The notes: generated from the letters alone by a model not told the origin. A stretch of 64,000 bases of DNA from UBA1926 sp036732005 (GCA_036732005.1 DAINDF010000003.1:186001-250000), one strand, 5' to 3'; counted from the first letter of the stretch, positions 16,370 to 24,931 are shown. Translations and numbers: made by a program.

Positions 16370-16670
16370 CGCCCCCAGTGTACGGATCGTCGCGCCCCGG
16401 GGGCGTGGGGGCCCCGCGCGGCGCGAGCCGCTCGAGCAGCCGGACCAGCCCGCGCTGCCCCGCCTCGAGCGCCGTCAGCGCCCGCGTGTTCTCCTGGAGC
16501 GTGTGCACCAGCACCTCCACGCCCGCCCGCTCGGCGGTCAGCCGGTCGTGCGCCTCCTGCAGCTGCCGCTCCCGCGCCACCGCCGCCCGCCGCTCGACCA
16601 CCCACATCAGCCCGATCAGCCCGGCCGCCCCGAACTGCGTCAACGAAGCCAGCGCCTCCGCCTCCGGCAT
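16359..16670 (-). CDS. Small single-span membrane protein with coiled coil, last gene of the phage module
   Basis: 103 residues: one membrane span (SLTQFGAAGLIGLMWVV) followed by a charged helix (RERQLQEAHDRLTAERAGVE and onward) likely to form a coiled coil, then a Pro-rich tail. The layout resembles small phage membrane proteins such as holin-like or spanin-like products, but no motif proves it. ATG 16670 is preferred over GTG 16673 because GGGGG lies 6 nt before it. It is separated from the next phage gene by 13 nt and overlaps the lipoprotein start by 11 nt. Confidence 0.55.
   Translation of the reverse strand: MPEAEALASLTQFGAAGLIGLMWVVERRAAVARERQLQEAHDRLTAERAGVEVLVHTLQENTRALTALEAGQRGLVRLLERLAPRGAPTPPGRDDPYTGGDAA
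16377..16382 (-). promoter_or_regulatory. -10-like hexamer TACACT for the 15818-16369 lipoprotein
   Basis: TACACT, 7 nt (GGGGGCG), then ATG 16369 on the minus strand; the hexamer lies inside the coding end of the phage-module gene. Confidence 0.4.
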
Positions 16671-16683
16671 CACCCACCCCCGA

Positions 16684-17070
16684 TCACACCGCCGAGAAAT
16701 CCCGGAACCGCGCCGTGTACGACACCGTCACCGACCGGCCGCGGTCGACCCGGTCCGCCTCCTCGTACGCCACCAGCCACATGTTGGGGAACGAGGTCCC
16801 GGCGTGGTCCACCAGCGTCCCCGCCCCCGACGCGAACGCGCCGGCCGACACGATCGCCTGACGCAGGGCCCACAGCGCCGCCTCGCTCGCCGCGACCAGG
16901 CGACCGCGCACGACGACCTCCGTCTCCTCGTCGCCCAGCGGCAGCGTCCCCCCGTGCGCCGGGTTCCCCGTCAATCGCGAACGCGCCGTCGTCTCCACGC
17001 CGCGCAGGCCCATCGAGAACCGGTGCGGGCCCGACCCGAAGAGATCCTGCGTCTTGTACGAACTCGCCAT
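16684..17070 (-). CDS. Phage-type structural protein, probably tail or head-tail junction
   Basis: 128 residues, starting MASSYKTQDLFGSGPHRFSMG. The body alternates short strands (TEVVVRGRLVAAS, SVTVSYTARFRDF) with one helix (EAALWALRQAIVSAG) and includes GTLVDHAGTSFPNMWLVAYEE. I do not recognise the family. Size, beta-rich character and position after connector-sized genes fit a tail tube, tail terminator or baseplate component. ATG 17070 is the only sensible start. It lies between two other small genes of the module on the same strand. Confidence 0.5.
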   Translation of the reverse strand: MASSYKTQDLFGSGPHRFSMGLRGVETTARSRLTGNPAHGGTLPLGDEETEVVVRGRLVAASEAALWALRQAIVSAGAFASGAGTLVDHAGTSFPNMWLVAYEEADRVDRGRSVTVSYTARFRDFSAV

Positions 17071-17096
17071 GCGCCACCCCCCACGCCCACCGAGCC

Positions 17097-17501
17097 TCAG
17101 ACCGCCTCGACCGTCACCGGGTCCGCCGCGCCGTCCGCCGAGATCGCGACCAGATCGACCGTGCGCGACGAGCCCCCCTTCCGCGAGACCTGGTACTTCA
17201 CCCCCAGCACCACCGCCGTCATCGACACCCGCCGCCGGCCCGCCCCCGCGCTGTTCGGCGAGGTCTCGAACTCGAGCGTCCCCTGCTCGCCCGGCCTGGG
17301 CACATCCATGTCCTCGCCCAGCAGTTCCTGCGTCACGCGCACCTCCACGCGCTGCTCGGGCACATCCGCCAGCACCGCGTGCGGCCCGGTGTCCCCGAAC
17401 TCCACGAACGACCGGGCCGCGACCCGCTCGACCGCCACGCTCTCCACGCCCGACCAGTCAACGCCCCCGAACGACACCACCCGCGGATGCAGAAACAGCA
17501 T
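17097..17501 (-). CDS. Phage-type structural protein of unknown family
   Basis: 134 residues from ATG 17501, preceded by AGGAAGGGGGAA as SD. It reads MLFLHPRVVSFGGVDWSGVE, then QRVEVRVTQELLGEDMDVP, GTLEFETSPNSAGAGRRRV and VVLGVKYQVSRKGGSSRTV, a strand-rich protein without motifs I can name. It resembles the next gene in size and fold propensity, which suggests two tail or neck components. No membrane segment or signal peptide is present. Confidence 0.5.
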   Translation of the reverse strand: MLFLHPRVVSFGGVDWSGVESVAVERVAARSFVEFGDTGPHAVLADVPEQRVEVRVTQELLGEDMDVPRPGEQGTLEFETSPNSAGAGRRRVSMTAVVLGVKYQVSRKGGSSRTVDLVAISADGAADPVTVEAV

Positions 17502-17520
17502 CGGTTCCCCCTTCCTGCTC

Positions 17521-17553
17521 TGGTGGGACGGGCGTCCCGCCCGTCTCTCCCCA
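17521..17553. repeat. REP-like palindromic element, copy 3
   Basis: GACGGGCG (17527-17534), TCC, CGCCCGTC (17538-17545), followed by TCTCCCCA, lies between two phage-module genes. It is the most symmetric of the three copies. Confidence 0.5.
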
Positions 17554-17559
17554 CCCCTC

Positions 17560-18204
17560 TCACATGCGCACAAACCGGCCCACGCCCGGCCGCCGCGCCG
17601 CGTCCGCCACGCCGTCCCCGTCCGTGTCGATCTTCGCGACCGCCGCGCCGCGCTCGGCCGCGAACCGGGCCCGGTAGAGCGCCGCGCGGACCGCCGCCGG
17701 GGCCTCGGGGCCCTGGCCCGCCGAGGCCCCGGCGTAGATCAGGTGCAGCGCCCCCAGGGCCTCGAGCCGGACCATCGCCTCGGGGTTCTTCAGCGCGCTC
17801 TCGTCGAGTTCGCCCTCTGACGCCTCGCCCGCGGGCTCCAGCCCCAGCATCCGCAGCACGCGCCGGTGCGCGTCCATGATCTGCGGCGCGAAGGTGAAGA
17901 CCTCCACGGGCTGGTCCGCCATCGCCGTCAGCCCGATCGCCGGCCCCGCCGCCGACGCGCGGAGGCGCGAGACCACCGCCGCGTCCTCGGCCGAGACGCC
18001 CACCACCTCGTACCCGTTCCCCCCGATGCGGACCACCGAGCCCGGCCCCACGCCCTGGGCGAGCAGCCCGTTGTCCTGCGCGGTCAGCGTCAGCGCCGTC
18101 CTGCTCACCGAGCCCGTCCCGCTCACCAGCCGCTGCCCGACCCACGCCACCTCGCCCAGCAGCCCGGGCTCGATCACCAGCAGATCACGATCCGTCGCGA
18201 ACAT
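17560..18204 (-). CDS. Probable head-completion/connector-type protein
   Basis: 214 residues directly downstream of the major capsid gene, where tailed phages encode head-tail connectors. The N-terminal half is strand-rich (VAWVGQRLVSGTGSVSRTAL, GSVVRIGGNGYEVVGVS) and the C-terminal half helical (EALGALHLIYAGAS, AAVRAALYRARFAAERGA). It ends with KIDTDGDGVADAARRPG, where DTDGDGVAD is a calcium-binding loop of the EF-hand/thrombospondin type, unusual for a connector. ATG 18204 follows GGAAGGAGGGGCC. The connector role is inferred from position only. Confidence 0.5.
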   Translation of the reverse strand: MFATDRDLLVIEPGLLGEVAWVGQRLVSGTGSVSRTALTLTAQDNGLLAQGVGPGSVVRIGGNGYEVVGVSAEDAAVVSRLRASAAGPAIGLTAMADQPVEVFTFAPQIMDAHRRVLRMLGLEPAGEASEGELDESALKNPEAMVRLEALGALHLIYAGASAGQGPEAPAAVRAALYRARFAAERGAAVAKIDTDGDGVADAARRPGVGRFVRM

Positions 18205-18346
18205 GGCCCCTCCTTCCGCGCTCGTTCCCCGTGCCCCAAAGCCGACGCGGGCCCCTCGACCCGCGCCGGCCGCCGCGCGCCCCCCCGACCACGCGGCATG
18301 TGCTGAGAAGGAACCGGTGCCTCGTGCCCGGCGCCCACCGCCCAGT

Positions 18347-19498
18347 TCACACCGTCAGCCCGCGCAGCACCCCGTGGGCGTTCTCGTTCTTGAACTCGAG
18401 CGTGTACTCCCCGATCACCTGCCCCGCGACCGAGTCCCCCGTCGCCGCGAGCGGCTTGTAGTGGAAACTGCGCCCCCGGAGCGGCAGCACCCCGATCCGG
18501 CTGGAGTCCAGCAGCAGCACCGCGTCCGGCGGCACCCAGCGGCTCAGGATCACCCGCGCGACCCCGAAGTCGCTCTCGTACACGCTCACCATGTCCGCGT
18601 ACTTCGTGTCCTCGGGCAGGTAGGCCCTCGCCCCGCTCGCGAACGAGTTGATGCGACGCTTCTGCTTGCCCCCGCAGACGATGGTGTCCACCACGCCCGA
18701 CGACTGTTCCCAGATCGCCCGCAGCGCGGCGTTGAGCAGCGCCTCGTCGAGCGCGCCCGAATCTCCCGCGGGCATACCCCCGGCGCCGGGCTGGTAGATG
18801 TTGGTCTGGATCGAGTGCACGATCCCGTTCATCGTCCGGCGGACCGTGCCCGAGCCCTCCTGCGTCGACGCGGGGGCCACGCCGTTGATGACCGTGTTCT
18901 CCAGGTCGCGCAGCAGCTCGCGCATCCGCTCCTGCTTCTGGTAGTCGACCTCGTCGGTGATCCCGTGCGCCGCCGAGGCCTGCATCGAACCCGAGACCTC
19001 CACCGCCGCGGTGAAGATCTGCGTGTAGTTCTGCCGGCGCACGCGGCTGCTGAACCGTGCCGAGGGCGCCTCCGCACCCTCCAGCGCCGCGTTGCCCAGG
19101 ATCGACAGCGCCAGCCCGTCAGAGAGCGTCGCCTGGCTCGTCCCGCCGTACCCGCGCGAGACGGTCAGCGTCGAGGCGTTGATCGCCGTCACGAGCATCA
19201 CCTCGCTCGTCCCCCCGGGCCGGACCAGGTCGCCCACGCGGAACGGCGCCGCGTCCGCCACGGCGAAGGTTGTGTCGCCCCCCGTCACGGTCGCGTCGTC
19301 GATCTCCCCCGTGTTCGCCACGAGCGAATCCTCGATCCACTCGTGCACCGTGCTCATCGCCGGCTTCTTCGCGTCACCCAGATGATCCAGCAGCGGCGTC
19401 TCGTGCGGGCTCACGATCCCGATGATGTCCGACACATCCTCGACCAGTTCCGGAAGCCCCGCGCCCGCCCCGTATGTCGCCTTCCCCGTGAACGCCAT
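18347..19498 (-). CDS. Phage major capsid protein (SU10/DUF5309-like HK97 fold)
   Basis: 383 residues. The N-terminus, LPELVEDVSDIIGIVSPHETPLLDHLGD, and the later VHEWIEDSL, FSSRVRRQNYTQIFTAAVEVSGS, DEVDYQKQERMRELLRDLENTVING, TIVCGGKQKRRINSFA and LLLDSSRIGVLPLRG are the pattern of SU10-type major capsid proteins (HK97 fold): long E-loop segment, spine helix, then A-domain. The scaffold-like gene and portal gene lie just upstream on the same strand. ATG 19498 follows GAAGGGGGAACTGGC. Composition matches the rest of the chromosome. Confidence 0.8.
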   Translation of the reverse strand: MAFTGKATYGAGAGLPELVEDVSDIIGIVSPHETPLLDHLGDAKKPAMSTVHEWIEDSLVANTGEIDDATVTGGDTTFAVADAAPFRVGDLVRPGGTSEVMLVTAINASTLTVSRGYGGTSQATLSDGLALSILGNAALEGAEAPSARFSSRVRRQNYTQIFTAAVEVSGSMQASAAHGITDEVDYQKQERMRELLRDLENTVINGVAPASTQEGSGTVRRTMNGIVHSIQTNIYQPGAGGMPAGDSGALDEALLNAALRAIWEQSSGVVDTIVCGGKQKRRINSFASGARAYLPEDTKYADMVSVYESDFGVARVILSRWVPPDAVLLLDSSRIGVLPLRGRSFHYKPLAATGDSVAGQVIGEYTLEFKNENAHGVLRGLTV

Positions 19499-19580
19499 GC
19501 CAGTTCCCCCTTCTCGACCGGCTCACCCGGCCGTGCAGTCCATCCAATCCCGTTCGACTTCACCCCGTCTGTTCTCTTCC

Positions 19581-20093
19581 TCAGCCCCGCCTCGCCCGCA
19601 GGTACCGCAGCAGATCGCCGCGATCCCCGCTGGTGCGCGCGTCCGACGCCAGGTCCTCCAGCCCCAGCCCGGCACGCGCCGGCTCGCCCGCCATCGCCGC
19701 GCTTTTCAGCCCGCCGCCCGCGACGGCGCGGAACAGGAACCCCTTGCCCGCCTTCACCTCCCGCACCGCGGCCGCGATGTCGGGCTCGTCCATCGCTGAC
19801 ACCGCCTGCTCGACCAGCGGGGCGGTGATCTCGAGGTCGATCGCGCCCGCGGCCGCCAGTTCGCGCTCGATCTCCGCGCGTCGCGCCGCCGTCGCCGCCG
19901 CGGCCCGGGCCGAGGCCAGTTCCGCCCTGAGCGTCGCGACCTGCGACTCCAGCGCGGCGATCCGCGCCTTGTCCTCGTCGCGGTCGGCCCGCTCGCGTTC
20001 GAGCAGTTCCGCGCTCACCGGTTGCTCCGGCGCCTCGGGCTCGACGCTGGTCGTCTGCTTGCCCCCGCTCCCCTGCGTCCCACCGACACCCAT
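19581..20093 (-). CDS. Scaffold-like coiled-coil protein of the capsid module
   Basis: 170 residues lying between portal and major capsid genes, the usual place for a scaffold. Residues 30-75 form a clear coiled coil (ERADRDEDKARIAALESQVA and onward), after which come ITAPLVEQAVSAMDEPDIAAAV and a basic C-terminus DLLRYLRARRG. This matches capsid scaffolds: helical, charged, with a short basic end that contacts the capsid. No protease motif is seen, so capsid maturation cleavage is not predicted from this gene. ATG 20093 follows AAAGGGGG. Confidence 0.65.
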   Translation of the reverse strand: MGVGGTQGSGGKQTTSVEPEAPEQPVSAELLERERADRDEDKARIAALESQVATLRAELASARAAAATAARRAEIERELAAAGAIDLEITAPLVEQAVSAMDEPDIAAAVREVKAGKGFLFRAVAGGGLKSAAMAGEPARAGLGLEDLASDARTSGDRGDLLRYLRARRG

Positions 20094-20115
20094 CTGAACC
20101 CCCTTTCAGGTCCGC

Positions 20116-21669
20116 TCAGGACACCCCCGCGTCGCTCGGGGCGTACCCCAGCTCCGCCAGCGCCCGCTCGCGCGGCACGCCCAGTTCCACCTTCTGCTTC
20201 GCCGCGACCACCGCGTCCCCCGGCTCGATCGGCTGCGGGTCGGGCCACACCAGGCGGATCCCCCGGTCCCCCGGGTGCGTCCGCAGGATGCCCGCCGCGT
20301 CGAGCGCGGTGAGCACCATCCGGCTGACCTTCTCGATCCCGGCGCCGTAGGTCACGCGCTTCCGCGCCGTCTTGGCGAGCAGGCTCATCAGCGTGATCCG
20401 CAGCGCGTTCGCGCTCGAGAGGTTGCCGATCTTCGCCCGCACGACGCCGCCCGCGAGCGGGGGCACGCCGCTGACCTTGTCCATCGCCTCGCGGATCTGC
20501 TCGATGTGCTCGGCCTCGCTCGGGCAGGCCGCGTCGCCCCCGAAGGCCTCGATGCTCGCGTCGGGGTCGTCCGTGCTCCAGACCCGTCCCGGGCCGACCG
20601 GGGCCTTCTCGAAGCCCTCGAGCCGCTTGGCCAGGTACATCTGGAAGCTCGACATGGTCACGCGGCGGGCCCGGTCGCTCAGGCGCGTGTTCAGCTCGTT
20701 CTGCAGCCCGATCAGGGGCTCGACCTCGCTGAGCCCCTCGTAGCGGAACGGCTGGCTGAGGTTCTGGATGTGCACCACCGGCACCACCCCGGGCAGCAGC
20801 ACGCTCGACTCCCGCAGCGCCGCCCGCCCGTCGTGGAACACCACGCGGCGGCCCGGCCCGAGCACCTCCGTCACCGTGCCCGACCGCCGGGCCCCGGGAC
20901 CGGAGGGGGCGCGCCCGTCCCGCCCCCGGGCGCGCCGCACCCCCCGGCCCCATCCCCACGCCGAGCCCCACGCCGTCCCCCCCGCCGAGTCCGGCCCCGC
21001 GCGCTCCACCTCGTTCAGCCCGCGCTCGAAGTGGATCACGAACGCGTCGAGCCTCCGGTAGTCGTCGGGGTTGAGCACGGGGATCCCCCGCCTCGGCTCG
21101 ATGACCTCGACGCGGATCAACTCCGCCAGCGCCTCGCGCGACCCGCGCTCCAGCGCCGCGAGCACCGCGCTACGCGAGATCAGGGCCTCCTCGTCGAGCC
21201 GCAGCGCGAGGTCGACATGCCCGTAGACATGCCCCAGCAGCGCGATGTCCTGGAGCAGGGCGATCCCGCCCGAGGCCTCCCACACCGCGTCGAGCACGCG
21301 CTCCACGGTCCCGCGCAGGTCCTCGTCGCGGGCGGTGCTGAGGATCTGCACCGGCTTGCCGAACATGAAGTCGACCATGGTCTGCACGCGCCAGGCGATG
21401 TCGTTCTCGATCACGATCTCCCGCTCGTCGTCCTCGCCCCCGCGGAACCGCGCGGGCAGGCTTGCCGCCTGGGCCCCGGCCCATCGCCCGCCCCGCGCCG
21501 GCGCCTCCGCCGACCAGCCCGATGCGCCGACCGGTTCAGCCGGGTCGCGGAAATACGCCCACATCCGTTCCAGCCGCGGCAGCGCCGCGCGCCGGTGCTC
21601 GTTGATCACGAGTTCGAGAAACGCCCGGTCAAGGCCGGCGTCTGCGATCCCTTCGAACCGGTCGGGCAT
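20116..21669 (-). CDS. Phage portal protein (SPP1 gp6-like)
   Basis: 517 residues with the portal pattern: ENDIAWRVQTMVDFMFGKPVQI (family motif near residues 90-110), ALLGHVYGHVDLALR, NPDDYRRLDAFVIHFER, VVPVVHIQNLSQPFRYEGLSEVEPLIGLQNELNTRLSDRA and LAGGVVRAKIGNLSSANALRITL near the C-terminus. Portals form the dodecameric ring through which DNA enters a capsid. A Gly/Arg-rich low-complexity insert (about residues 245-275) interrupts the middle. The start ATG 21669 follows GGAAGGAGGGGCCCG. Upstream, where the large terminase is normally found, there is only gene-free sequence. Confidence 0.8.
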   Translation of the reverse strand: MPDRFEGIADAGLDRAFLELVINEHRRAALPRLERMWAYFRDPAEPVGASGWSAEAPARGGRWAGAQAASLPARFRGGEDDEREIVIENDIAWRVQTMVDFMFGKPVQILSTARDEDLRGTVERVLDAVWEASGGIALLQDIALLGHVYGHVDLALRLDEEALISRSAVLAALERGSREALAELIRVEVIEPRRGIPVLNPDDYRRLDAFVIHFERGLNEVERAGPDSAGGTAWGSAWGWGRGVRRARGRDGRAPSGPGARRSGTVTEVLGPGRRVVFHDGRAALRESSVLLPGVVPVVHIQNLSQPFRYEGLSEVEPLIGLQNELNTRLSDRARRVTMSSFQMYLAKRLEGFEKAPVGPGRVWSTDDPDASIEAFGGDAACPSEAEHIEQIREAMDKVSGVPPLAGGVVRAKIGNLSSANALRITLMSLLAKTARKRVTYGAGIEKVSRMVLTALDAAGILRTHPGDRGIRLVWPDPQPIEPGDAVVAAKQKVELGVPRERALAELGYAPSDAGVS

Positions 21670-22242
21670 CGGGCCCCTCCTTCCACACCGGCCCGCCGTT
21701 CATCCGAGCGGGCCTGCACCCACCCGGCCGCCCGCCCGCCCCGTGCGCACGCGCCGCGGCGCCCCGGGACGCGACGACAACGCCGGGGGCGACGCAACCC
21801 GCGACACCGGCACGGGCTACGAAAAATGGAAAACTCCCGGGCGGACCGGGGTGAGCCGCCGCCGGCGTGTGCGCACGGGCGCGGACCAAGGCCGGGGCAC
21901 CGCGAGAATCACGCCGGTCCGGCGTGGCCCGTCAATGGCCTCGCGAGCCCGCCGTCGGCGTCAAGCACTGGCCCATCGCGCCCTCGCCATCGCGCAGCGG
22001 CGCCGAGACCGGCGGTCCGTCGCGGCCTGAGCGGCGGGGGCTTCGGAGCAACGGGACGCACTTCCCAGATGGCCTGAAGTGGCCTCTGACGCGAGACCTC
22101 ACACGCCCGGGCCAGCCTCCCGCGGAATGTAGGGAGAACCCCACACCCGTTGTCGGGGCCGGCCGGACTTGGAACTCGGCCTCCGGTCGAGGTGAAGCCG
22201 CGCCGGGGGCGGATTAGGATTTTCAAGACAAGGAGGTGCGTA
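21670..22242. other. Gene-free stretch of about 570 bp between portal gene and malic enzyme
   Basis: Divergent intergenic region. No frame gives a credible protein on either strand; I looked for a terminase small subunit and saw none. At its right end TAGGAT (22214-22219) and the near-perfect SD AAGGAGGTG serve the malic enzyme. A small AT-rich patch sits at 21818-21832. Confidence 0.5.
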
Positions 22243-23916
22243 ATGCAATCGCATCTGCAGACCGGCGCGGTCGCGGTGGCGCCCGGGTCGTTGCACCGTG
22301 GGGTCAGGCTTCTGCACGACCCGCTCCGCAACAAGGGGACGGCGTTCACCGAGGAGGAGCGGGACGCGTACGGCCTGCGCGGGCTGCTGCCGCCGCGGGT
22401 GCACACGCAGGCCGAGCAGGTGCTGCGGGTCCTGGAGAATCTGCGGCGCAAGCCGACCGACCTGGAGCGGTACATCAACCTGATCGCGTTGCAGGACCGG
22501 AACGAGACGCTGTTCTACCGGGTGCTGGTCGATCACATCTCCGAGTTGATGCCGATCGTGTACACGCCGACGGTGGGCGAGGCCTGCCAGGTGTACGGGC
22601 ACATCTTCCGTCGCCCTCGCGGGATGTTCATCAGCATCGCCGACCGCGGGCGGATCGCCGAGGTGCTGCGGAACTGGCCGCACGAGGATGTGCGGATCGT
22701 GGTGGTCACCGACGGGGAGCGGATCCTCGGGCTGGGCGACCTGGGTGCGGACGGGATGGGGATCCCGGTGGGCAAGCTGTCGCTCTACAGCGCGTGCGCG
22801 GGGATCCACCCGATGCACTGCCTGCCGGTGACGCTGGATGTGGGCACGGACAACAAGTCGCTGCAGGAGGACCCGCTGTACATCGGGCTGCACCAGCCTC
22901 GCCTGCGCGGGCGGGCGTACGACGACTTCGTCGACGAGTTCGTCGACGCGGTCACCACCGTGTTCCCGCGGGCGGTCGTGCAGCTCGAGGACTTCGGGAA
23001 CACCAACGCGTTCCGGCTGCTCGAACGGTACCGGAGCCGCTACTGCGTCTTCGACGACGACATCCAGGGAACGGCGGCGGTCGTGCTCGCGGGGCTGTGG
23101 TCGGCGATGCGGCTGACCGGCGGCACGCTGCGTGAGCAGCGGCTGCTGTTCCTGGGCGCGGGCGAGGCGGGGGTCGGCATCGCCGACTTGTTCACCAGCG
23201 CGCTCGTGAACGAGGGGATGGACCCGGGCGAGGCGCGTCGGCACAGCTGGCTGGTCGACTCGAAGGGGCTGGTGGTGGCGGGGCGGACCGACCTGGCGCC
23301 GCACAAGCGCCCCTACGCCCACCCGCACGACGGCGCCGCGGGATTCCTCGAAGCGATCGAGGCGCTGCGCCCGACCGCGATCATCGGCGTCTCGGGCATG
23401 CCCGGCGCGTTCACGCGACCGATGGTCGAGGCGATGGCGCGGATCAACCAGAGGCCGATCATCATGGCGCTGTCCAACCCGACCTCCAAGTCGGAGTGCA
23501 CGGCGAGGCAGGCGTACGAGTGGACGGGGTGCCGGGCGGTGTACGCCAGCGGCAGCCCGTTCGATCCTGTTGAGATCGGGGGCCGGCGGTTCGTCCCCGG
23601 GCAGGGCAACAACGCGTATATCTTCCCGGGGGTCGGGCTGGGCGCGATCTTCTCGGCCACGCGGCATGTGACCGACGACATGTTCATCGCCGCGGCCCAG
23701 ACGCTGGCGGGCATGGTCTCCGACGAGGACCTGGCGATGGGGCGCATCTACCCGGCGCAGGAGATCATCCGGGAGATCTCCGCACGCATCGCCGAGGCGG
23801 TGGCCCGGTGCGCCGCGGGGGCGGGGCTGGCCCGGGAGCCGCTGCCCGGCGACCTGCTCGCGTCGATCCGCGCGGAGATGTTCGAGCCGGACTACACCGA
23901 CTGGGCCGCGATCTGA
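22243..23916 (+). CDS. NAD(P)-dependent malic enzyme (large form)
   Basis: 557 residues, the normal length of the eukaryote-like/MaeA-type malic enzyme. Motifs in order: LRGLLPPRV, ELMPIVYTPTVGEACQ (catalytic Tyr), RPRGMFISI, VVVTDGERILGLGDLGADGMGIPVGK with the catalytic Lys, FEDF-equivalent QLEDFGNTNAF, FDDDIQGTAAVVLAG, the nucleotide loop FLGAGEAGVGIAD, and ALSNPTSKSECTA. It oxidatively decarboxylates malate to pyruvate. ATG 22243 has the best SD in the window (AAGGAGGTG, 5-nt spacing), and TAGGAT about 24 nt upstream is a likely -10. Its codons favour G in third position, unlike the C-rich plus-strand genes to the left. Confidence 0.93.
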   Translation: MQSHLQTGAVAVAPGSLHRGVRLLHDPLRNKGTAFTEEERDAYGLRGLLPPRVHTQAEQVLRVLENLRRKPTDLERYINLIALQDRNETLFYRVLVDHISELMPIVYTPTVGEACQVYGHIFRRPRGMFISIADRGRIAEVLRNWPHEDVRIVVVTDGERILGLGDLGADGMGIPVGKLSLYSACAGIHPMHCLPVTLDVGTDNKSLQEDPLYIGLHQPRLRGRAYDDFVDEFVDAVTTVFPRAVVQLEDFGNTNAFRLLERYRSRYCVFDDDIQGTAAVVLAGLWSAMRLTGGTLREQRLLFLGAGEAGVGIADLFTSALVNEGMDPGEARRHSWLVDSKGLVVAGRTDLAPHKRPYAHPHDGAAGFLEAIEALRPTAIIGVSGMPGAFTRPMVEAMARINQRPIIMALSNPTSKSECTARQAYEWTGCRAVYASGSPFDPVEIGGRRFVPGQGNNAYIFPGVGLGAIFSATRHVTDDMFIAAAQTLAGMVSDEDLAMGRIYPAQEIIREISARIAEAVARCAAGAGLAREPLPGDLLASIRAEMFEPDYTDWAAI

Positions 23917-23974
23917 TCGGAGGGCCCGGCGGGCCCGACCCGCCGCCGGGGGGTGCGACCGCGGGCCGCGGCCC

Positions 23975-23980
23975 TAAACT
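23975..23980 (+). promoter_or_regulatory. -10-like hexamer TAAACT for deoC
   Basis: TAAACT, CCGGGC, then ATG 23987; no SD. The same 6-nt spacing as the HIT and CYTH genes. Confidence 0.5.
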
Positions 23981-23986
23981 CCGGGC

Positions 23987-24931
23987 ATGCCGGAGCCCGC
24001 GCCCACGCCCCCGACGCCCGTCCTGCCGGGCCGATCGCCCACCGTCGATCGGGTGATGGCCGATCAGCGGGCGGCGTCGTTTCAGACCCGGTCGATCAAG
24101 GCCGGCACAAAGCTCGCGGGCCTGCGGCTCGCGGTGTCGATGGTCGACCTGACCACGCTCGAGGGCAAGGATTCGCCCGAGAAGGTCCGGGCCCTGTGCC
24201 GCAAGGCGATCAGGCCGTTCGAGCGGGACGAGGACCTGCTGGGCGAGCGGCTCCCGAGCGTCGCGGCGGTGTGCGTGTACCCGAGCCTGGTCGCGGTGGC
24301 GGCCGAGGCGTTGGCCGGGTCGGGCGTGAAGGTCGCCTCGGTCGCCGCGGGGTTCCCGAGCGGGCAGTACCCGATCGCGGTCCGGCTCGAGGATGTCCGC
24401 CGGGCGGTCGAGGCGGGGGCGGACGAGATCGACATGGTCATCAACCGGGGCGCGTTTCTCTCGGGGCGGGAGTCGGAGGTCGCGGGCGAGATCGCGGCGG
24501 TCGCCGAGGCGTGCGGGCCGGCGCACCTGAAAGTCATCCTCGAGACCGGCGAGCTCGAGACCTACGACCATGTCCGCCGGGCGAGCGACCTGGCGATCGC
24601 GAACATCCGCCCGGGGGACTTCATCAAGACGAGCACGGGCAAGGTCTCGCCGGCCGCGACCATGCCGATCACGCTGGTGATGCTCGAGGCGATCCGGGAC
24701 GAGTTCGTGCGCACGGGCCGTGTCGTCGGCATGAAACCCGCGGGCGGGATCCGCGCCTCGAAACAGGCGCTGCACTACCTGGTGATGGTGAAGGAGACGC
24801 TGGGCGACGCGTGGCTCTCGCCCGACCGCTTCCGGTTCGGGGCGTCGACCCTGCTCAACGACCTGCTGCGACAGATCGTGCGTCTGAAGACCGGCGTCTA
24901 CCCCGCGAGGCACGATTTCTCGGAGGCCTGA
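23987..24931 (+). CDS. deoC: Deoxyribose-phosphate aldolase
   Basis: 314 residues, including an N-terminal extension of about 40 residues rich in Pro and Ala. Conserved DeoC features: VAAVCVYPSLV, VASVAAGFPSGQYP, EIDMVINRGAFL, LKVILETGEL, the Schiff-base lysine K214 in FIKTSTGK, and K250 in VGMKPAGGIR. The enzyme splits 2-deoxyribose 5-phosphate into glyceraldehyde 3-phosphate and acetaldehyde. The two ALDH-type genes downstream would oxidise the acetaldehyde or a similar aldehyde. Start ATG 23987 has a -10-like hexamer 6 nt ahead. Confidence 0.92.
   Translation: MPEPAPTPPTPVLPGRSPTVDRVMADQRAASFQTRSIKAGTKLAGLRLAVSMVDLTTLEGKDSPEKVRALCRKAIRPFERDEDLLGERLPSVAAVCVYPSLVAVAAEALAGSGVKVASVAAGFPSGQYPIAVRLEDVRRAVEAGADEIDMVINRGAFLSGRESEVAGEIAAVAEACGPAHLKVILETGELETYDHVRRASDLAIANIRPGDFIKTSTGKVSPAATMPITLVMLEAIRDEFVRTGRVVGMKPAGGIRASKQALHYLVMVKETLGDAWLSPDRFRFGASTLLNDLLRQIVRLKTGVYPARHDFSEA

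Larger units (their letters stand above)
16359..21669 (-). mobile_element. Compact phage structural module without terminase or integrase
   Basis: Seven co-directional genes (portal, scaffold-like, major capsid, connector-like, two tail-like, one small membrane protein), most with a strong SD. Neither terminase subunit, tape-measure, tail fibre, integrase, repressor nor att repeat was found. Codon use and the absence of ACGT match the flanking chromosome. A decayed prophage, a gene-transfer-agent-like particle and a domesticated capsid are all possible. Confidence 0.65.

Noticed and set aside
21670..22242. Missing terminase gene hidden in the gap upstream of the portal gene
   Set aside because: The stretch is only 570 bp and has no ATPase or nuclease motif in any frame, far too short for a large terminase subunit.
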